64,000 bases of DNA from Staphylococcus equorum. Its GTDB lineage: Bacteria; Bacillota; Bacilli; Staphylococcales; Staphylococcaceae. The DNA lies in assembly GCF_029024965.1 (NCBI RefSeq), contig NZ_CP118982.1, positions 2,046,001 through 2,110,000 of the forward strand, given 5' to 3'. Numbering within the stretch: position 1 is the first letter of the stretch; every line of letters begins with the position of its first letter. The position numbers and the translations under genes were made by a program. Below the pieces are notes generated by a model, which searched no databases, was not told the origin of the DNA, and saw only the letters and a program-made list of their open reading frames with translations. Shown here in pieces: positions 44,125 to 54,520 of the stretch.

Positions 44125-44164
44125 AAAAGACATGCATACCATTCTTGGCACAACATGTCTTTAA
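44125..44164 (-). terminator. Terminator after fakB1
   Basis: AAAGACATG / CATGTCTTT with a 19-nt loop is followed by a T tract on the minus strand, directly after fakB1 and before the comFA ribosome site. Confidence 0.7.
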
Positions 44165-44176
44165 ACGAGTTAATAT

Positions 44177-45040
44177 TTATGATAAACGTATGTTTCTCCC
44201 TGTAAATCCTAGTCCCATACCACCAGAACCTAAGTGCGCTGCAATAACAGGTCCTAACTTAGATCGGTGAAGATTATATTGTGGATATTTTTCGTGTAAT
44301 TCCTTTTCCATCCAATCTGCATCTTCTGGTTTATCTCCCTCAATAATATATAATGTTACTCCATCATAATCTTTCACTTGAGCGGTAACTTTATTAATTA
44401 TTTCATTGAGTGCACGTTTTTTAGTACGGACTTTTGCTTCTGGTACAATTTTGCCGTCATCAAATGTTAAAACAGGTTTCATTTTCAACATTGTACCTAC
44501 CCATGCTTGCGCTCCGGTGATACGACCACTTTTCTGTAGATTTTTCAAATCATCTACCATTAAGATTGCACCAGTCACTTCACGCATAGCTTCAAGCTCT
44601 TTAATAATATCTTGGGGCTCATATCCTTGTTCTATCATTTCAACTGCAAGTAGTACATAACCACCTTCTACCATCGCGGCTAATTTTGAATCAAATGTAT
44701 GCACATTGATTCCTTCCACCATTTTTCCTGCTTGCGTAGCTGTTTGATAACTGCCACTAATTCCAGATGATATAAAAACAGATATGACATCTGTATAACC
44801 TTCCTCTCGGAGTTCTTTAAAATGTTTTATAAACTCTCCAATGGCAGGTTGACTTGTCGTAGGAATTGTATTTGAAGTTTCCATTCTTTTATAAAATGCT
44901 TCCGTTGATATTGTTGCATTTTCCACAAAGTTTTCACCGTTATCGAAAGTTACGCTTAGCGGCGCAATTCTTATATTATATTTTTCTATTAGTGTTTGAG
45001 ATAGATAGCTCGTTGAATCTGTCAAGACAGCAATCTTCAT
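44177..45040 (-). CDS. fakB1: Fatty-acid-binding DegV-family protein FakB1
   Basis: This 287-aa protein binds fatty acids and presents them to kinase FakA, for incorporation of exogenous or recycled acyl chains. TDSTSYLS near the N-terminus, [10 protein letters not shown] and [13 protein letters not shown] are DegV signatures. Start ATG 45040 has AGGAGG 6 nt upstream; a TTG at 45055 is inside that site. The location beside comFA matches S. aureus FakB1 as I recall it, and this supports B1 over B2. Confidence 0.88.
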   Translation of the reverse strand: MKIAVLTDSTSYLSQTLIEKYNIRIAPLSVTFDNGENFVENATISTEAFYKRMETSNTIPTTSQPAIGEFIKHFKELREEGYTDVISVFISSGISGSYQTATQAGKMVEGINVHTFDSKLAAMVEGGYVLLAVEMIEQGYEPQDIIKELEAMREVTGAILMVDDLKNLQKSGRITGAQAWVGTMLKMKPVLTFDDGKIVPEAKVRTKKRALNEIINKVTAQVKDYDGVTLYIIEGDKPEDADWMEKELHEKYPQYNLHRSKLGPVIAAHLGSGGMGLGFTGRNIRLS

Positions 45041-45211
45041 CTTAATCCTCCTCAATTATACTCACAACTATGATACCCTATTTTAAGTAAAAAGAAAATT
45101 TATTTTTGTATTTAATCTATAATACAATACAGTGTATAATATGTGTAATTAATGAATTTTTAAAACATACATAAATGATTGTCTGACTATACAAAGATGA
45201 GGTGACGATAA

Positions 45212-45853
45212 ATGGATGATGCAATAATCACAGTTAAACAAGAACATACAATTGAAAATATAATCAGTAAATCACGTTTTATAGCGCACATTAAACCTGT
45301 TGAATCTGAAGATGCAGCTAAAGCTTTTATCGACGCAGTGAAATCTGAACACCGAGAAGCAACTCATAATTGTTCAGCATATACGATTGGAGACCAAATG
45401 AATATCCAAAAAGCATACGACGATGGCGAACCAAGTGGCACAGCGGGAGTTCCTATGCTCGATATTTTAAAGAAATTAGAGATACATAATGCTGCCGTGG
45501 TTGTTACACGCTACTTTGGTGGTATTAAATTAGGCGGTGGCGGATTAATACGTGCGTATAGTGGTGCAGTACGAGATGTAATTTATGATATTGGTAGAGT
45601 AGCTATGCGTCCTGCTATACCTACAACGGTTACCATTACTTATGATTTAACGGGTAAGTTTGAATATGAACTCGCGAGCACACCTTACTTATTACGTGAA
45701 ACAAATTACACCGATAAAGTAAGTTATCACATTGATGTTGTTAAAACAGACTACGATCAATTTATAGATTTTTTAAATCGTAACACTTCAGGGAATAACG
45801 ATTTAATAGAAAATGAAGTGGTACGCTTACCTTTCGATATTCCTACTTCCTAA
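45212..45853 (+). CDS. YigZ/IMPACT-family protein
   Basis: This 213-aa protein has the UPF0029 domain (about 15-125, with KSRFIAHIKPVESEDAAKAFI, ATHNCSAYTIG, DDGEPSGTAGVPML and GGIKLGGGGLIRAYSGA) and a C-terminal ferredoxin-like DUF1949 domain. It corresponds to YvyE of Bacillus. The biochemical role is unsettled. GAGGTG precedes the ATG. It is divergent from fakB1 with 171 bp between. Confidence 0.9.
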   Translation: MDDAIITVKQEHTIENIISKSRFIAHIKPVESEDAAKAFIDAVKSEHREATHNCSAYTIGDQMNIQKAYDDGEPSGTAGVPMLDILKKLEIHNAAVVVTRYFGGIKLGGGGLIRAYSGAVRDVIYDIGRVAMRPAIPTTVTITYDLTGKFEYELASTPYLLRETNYTDKVSYHIDVVKTDYDQFIDFLNRNTSGNNDLIENEVVRLPFDIPTS

Positions 45854-45887
45854 TCTTAAAATCCAAATTATACGTATGTGAGTATAA

Positions 45888-45922
45888 AATAAAGAGGCCT
45901 CCGTCTTGGAAGCCTCTTTATT
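45888..45922. terminator. Bidirectional terminator
   Basis: AATAAAGAGGC / GCCTCTTTATT with inner TCC/GGA pairing. Its right arm includes the last bases of the tagO stop codon. It ends both the YigZ gene and tagO. Confidence 0.88.
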
Positions 45923-46985
45923 AATGATGTTCATCGTCTTTGTTCTGTTGTTTGTTTTCAATTAATTTCATTAAGGGTCTGTAATCATCATCAATGAGAC
46001 CAGTAAATTCTACAATAAGCTCAATTGTAACTAAAATAAGGATGAGCATCATGAGTACACCCCATGGTTGAGACAAATATAATATAATACTAGCAAGACT
46101 AAATAGTAATGCTATAGAATATATAAGTACTACGGTCTGGCGATGTGAATAACCTAATTCTAATAATTTATGATGTAAATGCGATTTATCTGCCTGCATA
46201 ATATGCTGACCTTTCTTCACTCGACGTATCATCGCAAACAACGTATCAATAAACGGCACTGCTAAGATAACAATCGGGAAGAATAGTGAAATGAAAGTTA
46301 TATTCTTAAATCCGAGTAATGATAGGAATCCTACAATAAATCCTACAAGTAATGCACCACTATCACCTAAAAATATTTTAGCTGGATGGAAATTGAAGAA
46401 TAAGAATCCTAAAAGCGCACCTATTAAGACACTACAAATCATCATAATAAAAATATTTGCTTGTAATATTGCTATAAAGCCAATTGTCATTAAGGCAATC
46501 ATCGATACACCAGACGCTAATCCATCTAATCCGTCGATCAAGTTAATTGCATTAGTGATGGCTACAATCCAAACCACTGTGATAGGGATCCCAAATACGC
46601 CAAAATGTATCGTAGGCCCAATTGGTAAGGAGATAAAATCAATCGTCACTCCATAATAGACAACGACGAGTGCTGCAATTACTTGGCCAATTAATTTTAT
46701 AACTGGTTTCAAATCATAGATATCATCTATAAGTCCCACCAAATAGATTAATACTGATCCAATAACAAGCGGTTTAACTTCGGTTTCTATCGGATGTCCT
46801 AGCCATATCCCTAATAGAAACGCAAAAAGTATTACAGTTCCGCCTAATACAGAAACGGGTTTTGTATGTACTTTTCTAAAATTCGGCTTATCTACAATGC
46901 CTAGTTTATGAGAAACCTTTATAATTATTGGTGTTAGTATTAAACTGACAATCATTGAAAAAATGATTAATAATAATGTATACAT
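45921..46985 (-). CDS. tagO: UDP-GlcNAc:undecaprenyl-phosphate GlcNAc-1-phosphate transferase
   Basis: This 354-aa polytopic membrane enzyme (about 10-11 helices) starts wall teichoic acid synthesis by putting GlcNAc-phosphate on undecaprenyl phosphate. MraY/WecA-family motifs seen are GLIDDIYDL, NAINLIDGLDGLASG and the HLHHKLLELG histidine motif. Start ATG 46985 follows GAAGGTG; the longer frame to 47069 lacks a site. The S. aureus orthologue was first described as llm. Confidence 0.94.
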   Translation of the reverse strand: MYTLLLIIFSMIVSLILTPIIIKVSHKLGIVDKPNFRKVHTKPVSVLGGTVILFAFLLGIWLGHPIETEVKPLVIGSVLIYLVGLIDDIYDLKPVIKLIGQVIAALVVVYYGVTIDFISLPIGPTIHFGVFGIPITVVWIVAITNAINLIDGLDGLASGVSMIALMTIGFIAILQANIFIMMICSVLIGALLGFLFFNFHPAKIFLGDSGALLVGFIVGFLSLLGFKNITFISLFFPIVILAVPFIDTLFAMIRRVKKGQHIMQADKSHLHHKLLELGYSHRQTVVLIYSIALLFSLASIILYLSQPWGVLMMLILILVTIELIVEFTGLIDDDYRPLMKLIENKQQNKDDEHH

Positions 46986-47394
46986 CAGTTCACCTTCATT
47001 AATATAATTCTTGATTATTTTGAATTTCAAAGTCGTTACATTGAAAAAAATTTTAACTTTAAACTGCAAATTTATATTATCTATAAAATGGTCTGTGATG
47101 TTGATGCAACTCTAATAAATTGCACACCTACCATATTTAAATATTTATGCACTTAATACCATAATACCTCATACGCTTTTACTTATACAAATAGTAATGA
47201 GATAATTAATAATCTATAAACGAATTCGTTTTGATTTTTAATTATAAACTAAGTGATTTTTATATAATCACTCAGACAAATATTTTAACATGAATATTAA
47301 GTGAATGTTATAAATTTCTATTTCTATAGTGATGACAAAATGTAAGTTTTCACTTACAATAACTAAGTGTTTATTCAAAGGAGTGTAACGTTAA
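46986..47394. other. Divergent promoter region tagO/gdpS
   Basis: AT-rich sequence carrying the promoters of two divergent genes. A small dyad GTGATT-N7-AATCAC lies at 47253-47271. No ORF or RNA gene was seen. Confidence 0.5.
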
Positions 47395-48465
47395 ATGTTT
47401 GAAGCTATTATCTACAATATCTCTGTTATTGTGGCAGGAATTTACTTATTCCATCGCTTACAGTATTCAGAAAATAAAAACATGGTGTTTTCAAAAGAAT
47501 ACGTCACTATTTTAATGACGATAGTAGCACTTTTACTATCCGCCTATCCAGTGCCACTATTCAATGAATACGCACTCTATTTATCATTTGTGCCTATTTT
47601 ATTCTTAGGTAGATACACAAATATGGTATACACCGTTCTAGCCGCAGTCATTGTCTCTGTAGTCAATGTGCTAATTGGTGATTTCACTATTATTATTGCT
47701 ACGATTCTCATTGTTATAGCCATCGTAGTTGGTGCAGTTGGACCATTTTTAAAACAAAGCGATATTGTTTCATTACAAATCCTTAATGCAATTACATTAG
47801 TTATTTTGGTTATTTTATCACTTATTAGCCCTTATTATGAATTAACAGAAGTGTTGTTCTTAATACCCTTATCCTTTATTTTAACGATTACTTCTTCTAT
47901 CACATTTGTTGATATTTGGCATTTTTTCTCATTAGTTAATCGTTATGAAAATGAAGATAAACTGGACTATTTAACTGGCTTGGGAAATGTTAAAGAATTT
48001 GACAGACATCTAAATGAAACGACGCGTATCGCTGAAGAAAACAATGAGAGCTTAGGATTATTGCTCATTGATATAGATGGTTTCAAAGATGTAAATGATA
48101 AATTTTCACATAAATCTGGCGATGCCGTGCTTAGACAAGTAGCTCAACTATTAAAAAATTATGTACCTCAACAATTTAGTATTTATCGTAATGGCGGCGA
48201 AGAATTTTCAATTGTTTTATACGATTATACTTTAGATCAATGTGTAAAACTTAGTGAAAATATTCGTACAGGGGTTGAACAATCTACTTTCCATATGCCA
48301 AATAAAGAAGTCATCAAATTATCTGTATCCATTGGTGTAGGTTACTTAACTCAAGAAGATTACAAATCTCAACGTAAAGTATTCAAAATTGCGGATGACA
48401 TGCTGCATATGGCAAAAAATGAAGGCCGTAATCAAGTTATGTTTAATCCAATTGTTAAATTATAA
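47395..48465 (+). CDS. gdpS: GGDEF-domain membrane protein GdpS
   Basis: This 356-aa protein has an N-terminal membrane region of five or six helices (about 3-180) similar to 5TM receptor domains, and a GGDEF domain (about 188-352). The signature is GGEEF (267-271) and the usual inhibitory RxxD site five residues before it is absent. In staphylococci this is the only conserved GGDEF protein and is reported to act without making cyclic di-GMP. AAAGGAG lies 11 nt before the ATG. Confidence 0.93.
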   Translation: MFEAIIYNISVIVAGIYLFHRLQYSENKNMVFSKEYVTILMTIVALLLSAYPVPLFNEYALYLSFVPILFLGRYTNMVYTVLAAVIVSVVNVLIGDFTIIIATILIVIAIVVGAVGPFLKQSDIVSLQILNAITLVILVILSLISPYYELTEVLFLIPLSFILTITSSITFVDIWHFFSLVNRYENEDKLDYLTGLGNVKEFDRHLNETTRIAEENNESLGLLLIDIDGFKDVNDKFSHKSGDAVLRQVAQLLKNYVPQQFSIYRNGGEEFSIVLYDYTLDQCVKLSENIRTGVEQSTFHMPNKEVIKLSVSIGVGYLTQEDYKSQRKVFKIADDMLHMAKNEGRNQVMFNPIVKL

Positions 48466-48498
48466 AAATATTACCAAATTTAACACTGTTCAAACTGG

Positions 48499-48555
48499 GA
48501 GTGGATGTATGAAATCAAGGTTCAATCTTTGATTTCATACACCCACTCTTTTTTT
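48499..48555 (+). terminator. Terminator of gdpS
   Basis: A 20-bp stem with one mismatch (GAGTGGATGTATGAAATCAA against its complement) is followed by seven T residues. The remaining 48556-48862 is AT-rich with no recognisable gene. Confidence 0.92.
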
Positions 48556-48862
48556 GTGCTCGCTTTTTGTAGAGACGTTTCAAATCATTTAATTTATCTC
48601 CAATTTCAAAAAAAATAAATACGTCTAAAACAGACACAGTCAACACTCAAAGAATCTATATGTTAAAATTAAAATCTAGATTCAAGCGCATATTTCAATT
48701 GTTATTTTTTTAACTTAAAAACAACAATTGCAAAATTATGTTTGTTACAATATATAATGAAAGTTCAAAAATTAATAACATAGTATGAATCATTATTGAA
48801 AGTTACTGTTGTACGCTGTAAACTTTCAATTGTTATAAAATCATTTCAGGAGGTGACCAACT

Positions 48863-49624
48863 ATGTCAGATACAATCACTATCATCGATGAAAACAAAGT
48901 GATTGACGTCGTACTTATTGCGGGAAGAATTTTGCTAGAAAGTGGCGCTGAAACCTATCGTGTCGAGGATACGATGACACGAATTGCTGCCAATTATGGT
49001 TTAGATGATACATATAGCTTTGTAACTTCTACAGCAATTATTTTTTCCCTTAATGATCGTACGAACACACGACTCGTACGTATTCGTGAAAGAACGACTG
49101 ATTTAGAAAAGATCGCCTTAACCAATAGTTTATCGCGTAAAATTTCAAATAATCAATTAGATATAGACGAGGCAAAATCAGAGCTCATACATTTGCATCA
49201 CGCATCTTTACAATTTTCATCTATTACAAAATTCTTCGCAGCAGCAGTCGCATGTGGATTCTTCTTAATCATGTTTGGCGGCGGAATTAACGACTTCTTT
49301 TTCGCAATTATTGCCGGAGCTGGTGCGTTTTTAACTTTTGATTTTGTACAACGCTATATTCAAATTAAATTCTTTTCAGAATTCCTTAGTGCAGTAGTTG
49401 TTATAACGGTCGCCGCCACATTCACTAAATTAGGTCTGGCAGAAAACCAAGACTTTATAACCATAGCTGGCGTCATGCCTCTTGTACCAGGAATATTAAT
49501 CACCAATGCTATTCGTGATTTAATGGCTGGAGAATTGATTGCTGGTATGTCTCGTGGCGTTGAAGCAGCTCTCACAGCATTTGCAATTGGTGCCGGCGTT
49601 GCCATTGTTTTATTAATATTTTAA
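48863..49624 (+). CDS. ThrE-type threonine/serine exporter, N-terminal subunit
   Basis: This 253-aa protein has the DUF1212 domain (about 10-110, GRILLESGAETYRVEDTM) and five membrane helices (about 120-252) with VMPLVPGILITNAIRDL. It is the first half of the split ThrE family. It is followed 14 bp later by the second half. Amino-acid export is inferred from Corynebacterium ThrE. Confidence 0.88.
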   Translation: MSDTITIIDENKVIDVVLIAGRILLESGAETYRVEDTMTRIAANYGLDDTYSFVTSTAIIFSLNDRTNTRLVRIRERTTDLEKIALTNSLSRKISNNQLDIDEAKSELIHLHHASLQFSSITKFFAAAVACGFFLIMFGGGINDFFFAIIAGAGAFLTFDFVQRYIQIKFFSEFLSAVVVITVAATFTKLGLAENQDFITIAGVMPLVPGILITNAIRDLMAGELIAGMSRGVEAALTAFAIGAGVAIVLLIF

Positions 49625-49638
49625 AAAGGAGTGCTTAT

Positions 49639-50139
49639 ATGCTCATCGGCTATTATGTTTTACAATTTATTGTCAGCTTTTTAGCAACAATGCTTTTTTC
49701 GATTATCTTTAACGCACCACGTCGACTCCTTTTAGCTTGCGGTTTCGTTGGCGCAATGGGCTGGATTATCTTCAAACTTACTGTGGACTTGGATTTCGGT
49801 AAAGTAATGGCTTCATTTTTAGGAAGCTTTATTTTAGCAATTATGAGTCACGTAATGAGTAGACGTTACAAACGACCTGTTATTATCTTTATTGTTCCAG
49901 GAATTATCCCATTAGTACCAGGTGGTTTAGCATATGAAGCGACGCGTTATTTAGTTAGTAATCAATATACACTCGCTACAAATACATTTCTTGAAGTCAC
50001 GTTGATTTCAGGCGCGATTGCTTTTGGTATTCTATGTGCAGAAATCATCTATCATCTCAATACACGGATTAAACAACATTATGGTAGAATGAATGGTAAA
50101 ACATATAAAAAATCTTACAATATGAACAATAGAGCTTAA
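49639..50139 (+). CDS. ThrE-type exporter, C-terminal subunit (DUF3815)
   Basis: This 166-aa protein has about five membrane helices and the motif [20 protein letters not shown], the counterpart of the first subunit's VPLVPG motif. The tail is basic ([17 protein letters not shown]). AAAAGGAG precedes the ATG. It presumably forms a two-protein carrier with the upstream product. Confidence 0.88.
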   Translation: MLIGYYVLQFIVSFLATMLFSIIFNAPRRLLLACGFVGAMGWIIFKLTVDLDFGKVMASFLGSFILAIMSHVMSRRYKRPVIIFIVPGIIPLVPGGLAYEATRYLVSNQYTLATNTFLEVTLISGAIAFGILCAEIIYHLNTRIKQHYGRMNGKTYKKSYNMNNRA

Positions 50140-50150
50140 GGGGTGTTTTT

Positions 50151-51383
50151 TTGAAAACTGATATAATTGATAGATTAACAAGATATGTAACAATAGATAC
50201 ACAATCTGATCCAGAGTCTAATACTACGCCTTCTACTGAGAAGCAATGGGATTTACTAAATTTGTTAAATGACGAGTTAACGGATTTAGGTTTAGAAACT
50301 GACATTGATGAACAAGGTTATTTATTCGCAACATTAGAAAGTAATGTTGACGAAGTTTTACCTACTGTTGGCTTTTTGGCACATGTTGATACTTCGCCTG
50401 ATTTCAATGCATCAAAAGTAAATCCACAAATTATAGAAAATTATGATGGCCAACCTATCAAATTAGGTGAAACGAGTCGTATATTGAGCCAAGATGTATT
50501 TCCTGCTATGAAACACGTAGAAGGTCATACGTTAATGGTCACAGATGGCACATCACTATTAGGTGCTGATGACAAAGCTGGTGTCGTTGAAATCATGGAA
50601 GCAATGAAGTATTTAACAGAACATCCAGAAGTCAAACATGGACCTATTCGTATTGCTTTTACGCCAGATGAAGAAATTGGCAGAGGTCCTCATGCCTTTG
50701 ATGTTGAGCGCTTTAATGCGGATTTCGCCTACACTATGGATGGTAGTGAATTGGGCGAATTACAATATGAAAGTTTCAACGCAGCAGAAGCAATCGTTAC
50801 GTGTCACGGTGTCAATGTACATCCTGGTTCTGCTAAAAATGCTATGATTAACGCTATTCTCTTGGGTCAACAATTCAATTCATTATTACCACAAAATGAA
50901 GTACCCGAAAGAACAGAAGATTACGAAGGTTTCTATCATTTAATGAAAATGAACGGTGATGTTGAAAAAACGACATTACACTATATTATTCGTGATCATG
51001 ATAGAAATCATTTTGAATTACGTAAGAAGCGTCTTGTTGAGATTAAAAATGATATTAATACGCATTATACTGATGCACCAATAGAAATCGAAATCAATGA
51101 TCAATACTATAATATGGGTGAAAAAATCGAACCAAACCCACATGTAATTGATATACCTAAACGTGTCTTTGAAAAGTTAGAAATCCCTGCTAATACAGCA
51201 CCTATTCGTGGTGGAACAGACGGGTCTCAACTTTCATATATGGGACTACCAACCCCTAATATCTTTACAGGTTGCGCTAACTTCCACGGCCCTTTTGAAT
51301 ATGCTTCCATTGATGTTATGGAAAAAGCTGTAGATGTCATTATTGGCATTGCGCAAGAAGTCGTAAACACTTATAAAAAGTAA
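50151..51383 (+). CDS. pepT: Peptidase T (tripeptide aminopeptidase)
   Basis: This 410-aa M20B zinc aminopeptidase removes the N-terminal residue from tripeptides in the cytoplasm. Metal and catalytic motifs are [36 protein letters not shown] and NFHGPFE. It starts with TTG at 50151 behind AAGGGGTG, 11 bp after the exporter gene, so it is probably in the same operon. Confidence 0.95.
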   Translation: MKTDIIDRLTRYVTIDTQSDPESNTTPSTEKQWDLLNLLNDELTDLGLETDIDEQGYLFATLESNVDEVLPTVGFLAHVDTSPDFNASKVNPQIIENYDGQPIKLGETSRILSQDVFPAMKHVEGHTLMVTDGTSLLGADDKAGVVEIMEAMKYLTEHPEVKHGPIRIAFTPDEEIGRGPHAFDVERFNADFAYTMDGSELGELQYESFNAAEAIVTCHGVNVHPGSAKNAMINAILLGQQFNSLLPQNEVPERTEDYEGFYHLMKMNGDVEKTTLHYIIRDHDRNHFELRKKRLVEIKNDINTHYTDAPIEIEINDQYYNMGEKIEPNPHVIDIPKRVFEKLEIPANTAPIRGGTDGSQLSYMGLPTPNIFTGCANFHGPFEYASIDVMEKAVDVIIGIAQEVVNTYKK

Positions 51384-51415
51384 AATAAATTTGTTATATA
51401 GATCCATGCTCAATA

Positions 51416-51456
51416 AAAAAGCGTAGATTCCTCACTTTGAGAAATCTACGCTTTTT
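51416..51456. terminator. Bidirectional terminator
   Basis: AAAAAAGCGTAGATT / AATCTACGCTTTTT with inner CTCA/TGAG. It lies between converging pepT and the glycerate kinase gene. Confidence 0.9.
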
Positions 51457-51542
51457 CTATTACTCATATATACTTATATTCGTTCCTGTCTACTTACAGT
51501 CGTTTATCTAGCATGTGTTTGAAATGTTTAACATCTACCTGT

Positions 51543-52661
51543 TTACACTTCAAATTGTGTTTTCAATAATTTAATTGCTTGTACTGTATAGTGTCTGATT
51601 TGAATACCCATCTTGAAGTCTGTAAAGCTTTCAGGCATTTCTATAAACGTATTAAATGTAGCAGTAACACCCATTGATTCAAACAAATCAAATTTGTCAT
51701 CTGTTGCACATATGGCAATAGATGGTTTATTATGTTTGGTTGCTAACTCTGCAAGACGCACTGTTGTTGTTTCTAAGATTTGGTCTGCTTCATTTACACC
51801 TTCACCGAATATAATTAAATCCGCTTGTTGTATCAAATTATCTAAATGAGTAATTTGATCGACCAGTTCGTGGCTTGTCATAATTTCGGCATCATAAAGT
51901 ACATTTAAGGCTGCAGCAATACCACCGCCTGCGCCACCTCTTTGAACAGGACCCATTGTCAGTTTTAGCTCACTTTTGAAAATTTCACTTAAATACCACA
52001 GTAAATTGTCTATTTCAGCAGCATCTTGACGTGTCATTCCGTAAAGTTCATATGTTTGCATAATTTCACTATTTTTACCATATAGTTTACTGTCAAAATC
52101 AGACATTAACTGAAAACGTACATTTTTCAATTGTGGATGAATGCCAGAAATATCTATTTTACGTATATATTTCAACATCTTACTACCTTGACGTAAATCC
52201 ACTTCTTGAGCCTCATCATCATAGAATTTAGCTCCAAGTGCTTGTAGCATACCTGCACCACCGTCAAAGCTGCCTATGCCACCTAAAGACATAATAATAT
52301 GTTCGGCATCATTATCTAATGCATCTAACACAATTTCGCCTAAACCATAACTTGTACGCTCAATGATTGGCTTGTCCCCTTTTAAAAACAAGTTACCTTC
52401 AATAATGGTCATATGGTTATCAGTAATGCCATAAACCGCTTCTACCTCATTCATATCTGCATCATGTGCTGGCACTTTATATTTCGTACCTGACTGCCAT
52501 AAAAAGACAGAATCCATAAGTTCATGACGACCATTAAATAATGGCACTTGAACAATATCTGCTTTTTCTATTTGGCTAGCTACCGCTTCTTCCACATAAC
52601 GATTGGCTTGATAGCTAGATATAATACCATTAAATTCATCCATCGCTACTAAAACTTTCAT
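51543..52661 (-). CDS. glxK: Glycerate kinase family protein
   Basis: This 372-aa protein shows the glycerate kinase (GlxK/GarK) fold: DALDNDAEHIIMSLGGIGSFDGGAGMLQALGAKF, the GPVQRGGAGGG loop and LIIFGEGVNEADQI. The N-terminus reads MKVLVAMDEFNGIISSYQANRYVEEA, where typical members have PDSFKGSLSA, so it is a diverged member. Start ATG 52661 follows GAGGTG. Phosphorylation of glycerate is likely but not certain. Confidence 0.85.
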   Translation of the reverse strand: MKVLVAMDEFNGIISSYQANRYVEEAVASQIEKADIVQVPLFNGRHELMDSVFLWQSGTKYKVPAHDADMNEVEAVYGITDNHMTIIEGNLFLKGDKPIIERTSYGLGEIVLDALDNDAEHIIMSLGGIGSFDGGAGMLQALGAKFYDDEAQEVDLRQGSKMLKYIRKIDISGIHPQLKNVRFQLMSDFDSKLYGKNSEIMQTYELYGMTRQDAAEIDNLLWYLSEIFKSELKLTMGPVQRGGAGGGIAAALNVLYDAEIMTSHELVDQITHLDNLIQQADLIIFGEGVNEADQILETTTVRLAELATKHNKPSIAICATDDKFDLFESMGVTATFNTFIEMPESFTDFKMGIQIRHYTVQAIKLLKTQFEV

Positions 52662-52955
52662 ATTTGTCACCTCAAATTATTTTGTTAATAACTGTTATTT
52701 TATGATGATTATACATAACTCTAAGAAAATCATCTTCCCTCTGTAGACTTATTTATTATAATAGTACATATGTTGGTTTATATCCCTATGCGAGCATTTA
52801 AAACACACTTGCTTTGCAATTAAGCGTTCTAACTCATAACCAACGCTATAAATTATAAAGTTTAGCTCTATAAATTCGTTCACTACCAAATAGCAGTCTA
52901 TATTTCTCATTCACTTATTTATTATACATGCCATTAGGAAATTTTTCACATTAAA
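52662..52955. other. AT-rich gap, no gene seen
   Basis: The stretch between the glycerate kinase and the YtxJ terminator has no ORF with a ribosome site and no clear motif beyond AT-rich promoter-type sequence. Confidence 0.5.
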
Positions 52956-53006
52956 AGAAACGCTTGCTAATCTCTTAGTGTTGATAAAAGATTAACAAGC
53001 GTTTCT
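52956..53006 (-). terminator. Terminator of the YtxJ gene
   Basis: A 17-bp stem with one mismatch (AGAAACGCTTGTTAATC on the minus strand) and a 17-nt loop, followed by TTTTAATG. Confidence 0.75.
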
Positions 53007-53026
53007 AAATGTACTTAAATTTGTTT

Positions 53027-53347
53027 TTACTCTTCAGCGTTTGCCAAAGAAGCAACATTAATTTTATCATGACTTGCATTCCAAATTGCTTGTCCCTCAA
53101 CAAAATAAAATGCTTGTGGCGATTCGTGTTTCACATCTGTTTGTTCTTCTATATAATTAGATAAATCTCTCTCTTGTTGTACGATTAAGTAGTAACCATC
53201 CATATCTCTTTCATATAAAAATTTGTTGAATTGGTCCATTGCATTTGCTGAAATCGGACATGTTTCACTATGCTTCAATACAAATGCATATTTGTTTTCT
53301 TTAATAATTTGCTTAAACTGGTCAATCGAACTCAGCTTTATAGCCAT
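53027..53347 (-). CDS. ytxJ: Bacillithiol-system redox protein YtxJ
   Basis: This 106-aa thioredoxin-like protein of the DUF2847 family has its single active Cys in KHSETCPIS (about 24-32), which fits a monothiol bacilliredoxin. It should exchange with bacillithiol, the major low-molecular-weight thiol of staphylococci. Start ATG 53347 has GAGGTG upstream. Confidence 0.88.
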   Translation of the reverse strand: MAIKLSSIDQFKQIIKENKYAFVLKHSETCPISANAMDQFNKFLYERDMDGYYLIVQQERDLSNYIEEQTDVKHESPQAFYFVEGQAIWNASHDKINVASLANAEE

Positions 53348-53499
53348 TCTATTCACCTCTAAAAATATTTAACACACCCTAAGTCTCACCAAGTGTGAAA
53401 GTTCCACGATATTCTCATATCATTGTTTCCAATTATACACAATTCTCTTTTTATTGTTAACAGTTTATTCAAATTCTTATAACTTAACTTATACATCTA

Positions 53500-54393
53500 T
53501 TAATTGTAGTTATCATTAGCTTGCTGATATTTCTTATTAAAAGTAGTTTCATACTGTTCTAGTTCTTCACCTTTTTGGGGTAACTTATTGTAATCTATTT
53601 TCGCTAATTGCTCACTAATTTCAATAGTTTCTTCTCTTGTTTCATAATAATTTTGCAAGCTATAATACATCTCAATAGCATTTTTTCGAGCGTCATTGAC
53701 ATAGGCATCTGTTATTTCAGCTTTATTCAAGTCTCTAATTTGCTTAGTAATTAATGGCATAATTTGCTCTTTAATAGATTTTTTTATTTCATTTGAATCT
53801 GTAGAATCAGCCTCTTCTTCTGCAGTGTTTTTTAAGTCTTTATTGTTTTGTTCTAATTTATTTTTGAAATTAGTAACATCTGTACTATTACCAACTGTAC
53901 TAGCTTTTTGTATATTGTCCTCTACTTGTGATCTGTTTTTCTCAAATAGTTTTGTGTATTCTAAGATATCTTCATTTGCTTTAATCGATTGATTACATAA
54001 ATCAATAAACGTTTTCAATTCATTGATTGCTGATTTTTTCTTTTTTACTGAATCTAAATAAGTAGATTTAAGCTCTTTTGTTTCATTTGAACCCGTTGGT
54101 AAATTTTTTGCTGCTGTTTCGTATTCTTCTAGTTTAGGAATCAATTTGCTATTTAATTCATTTTGCAAATCATTAAATGCTTTCTTGTTTTTATCTGTCA
54201 TATCTGTCTTACTCAAATTATCTAAACGTTTTAATTGTATGTCATCCATAGCATTTCTTAGTTCTTTTTCTTTATTTTTCACGTCATTTAACGAACTATC
54301 AAAATCTTTGAATTCGTTTTCTCCTTCGTTGTTACAAGCAGCTAGTGAAATAGAAAAACAAACTAATAAAACAATGTACAGTATTTTTTTCAT
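53500..54393 (-). CDS. EMYY-motif lipoprotein
   Basis: This 297-aa lipoprotein has signal peptide MKKILYIVLLVCFSISLAAC with lipobox LAAC (Cys20). A highly charged helical, probably coiled-coil body follows, with IEMYYSLQNYYETRE near residue 245, the motif that names this staphylococcal family. Start ATG 54393 follows AAGGAG. It is anchored on the outer face of the membrane. Function is unknown. Confidence 0.85.
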   Translation of the reverse strand: MKKILYIVLLVCFSISLAACNNEGENEFKDFDSSLNDVKNKEKELRNAMDDIQLKRLDNLSKTDMTDKNKKAFNDLQNELNSKLIPKLEEYETAAKNLPTGSNETKELKSTYLDSVKKKKSAINELKTFIDLCNQSIKANEDILEYTKLFEKNRSQVEDNIQKASTVGNSTDVTNFKNKLEQNNKDLKNTAEEEADSTDSNEIKKSIKEQIMPLITKQIRDLNKAEITDAYVNDARKNAIEMYYSLQNYYETREETIEISEQLAKIDYNKLPQKGEELEQYETTFNKKYQQANDNYN

Positions 54394-54520
54394 TTCTGAA
54401 CTCCTTATCATTCCATATTATACAGAAACTTATTTAACTTGAAAATGATATATGATATATTGTTTCAGAATTTACAGTTTAACAGTTATATAATAACATT
54501 TAAAGAAGTGGTCAACCTAT

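Noticed and set aside
46291-46656. Plus-strand ORF of 121 aa inside tagO
   Set aside because: Antisense of a hydrophobic membrane-protein gene; no ribosome site or recognisable domain.
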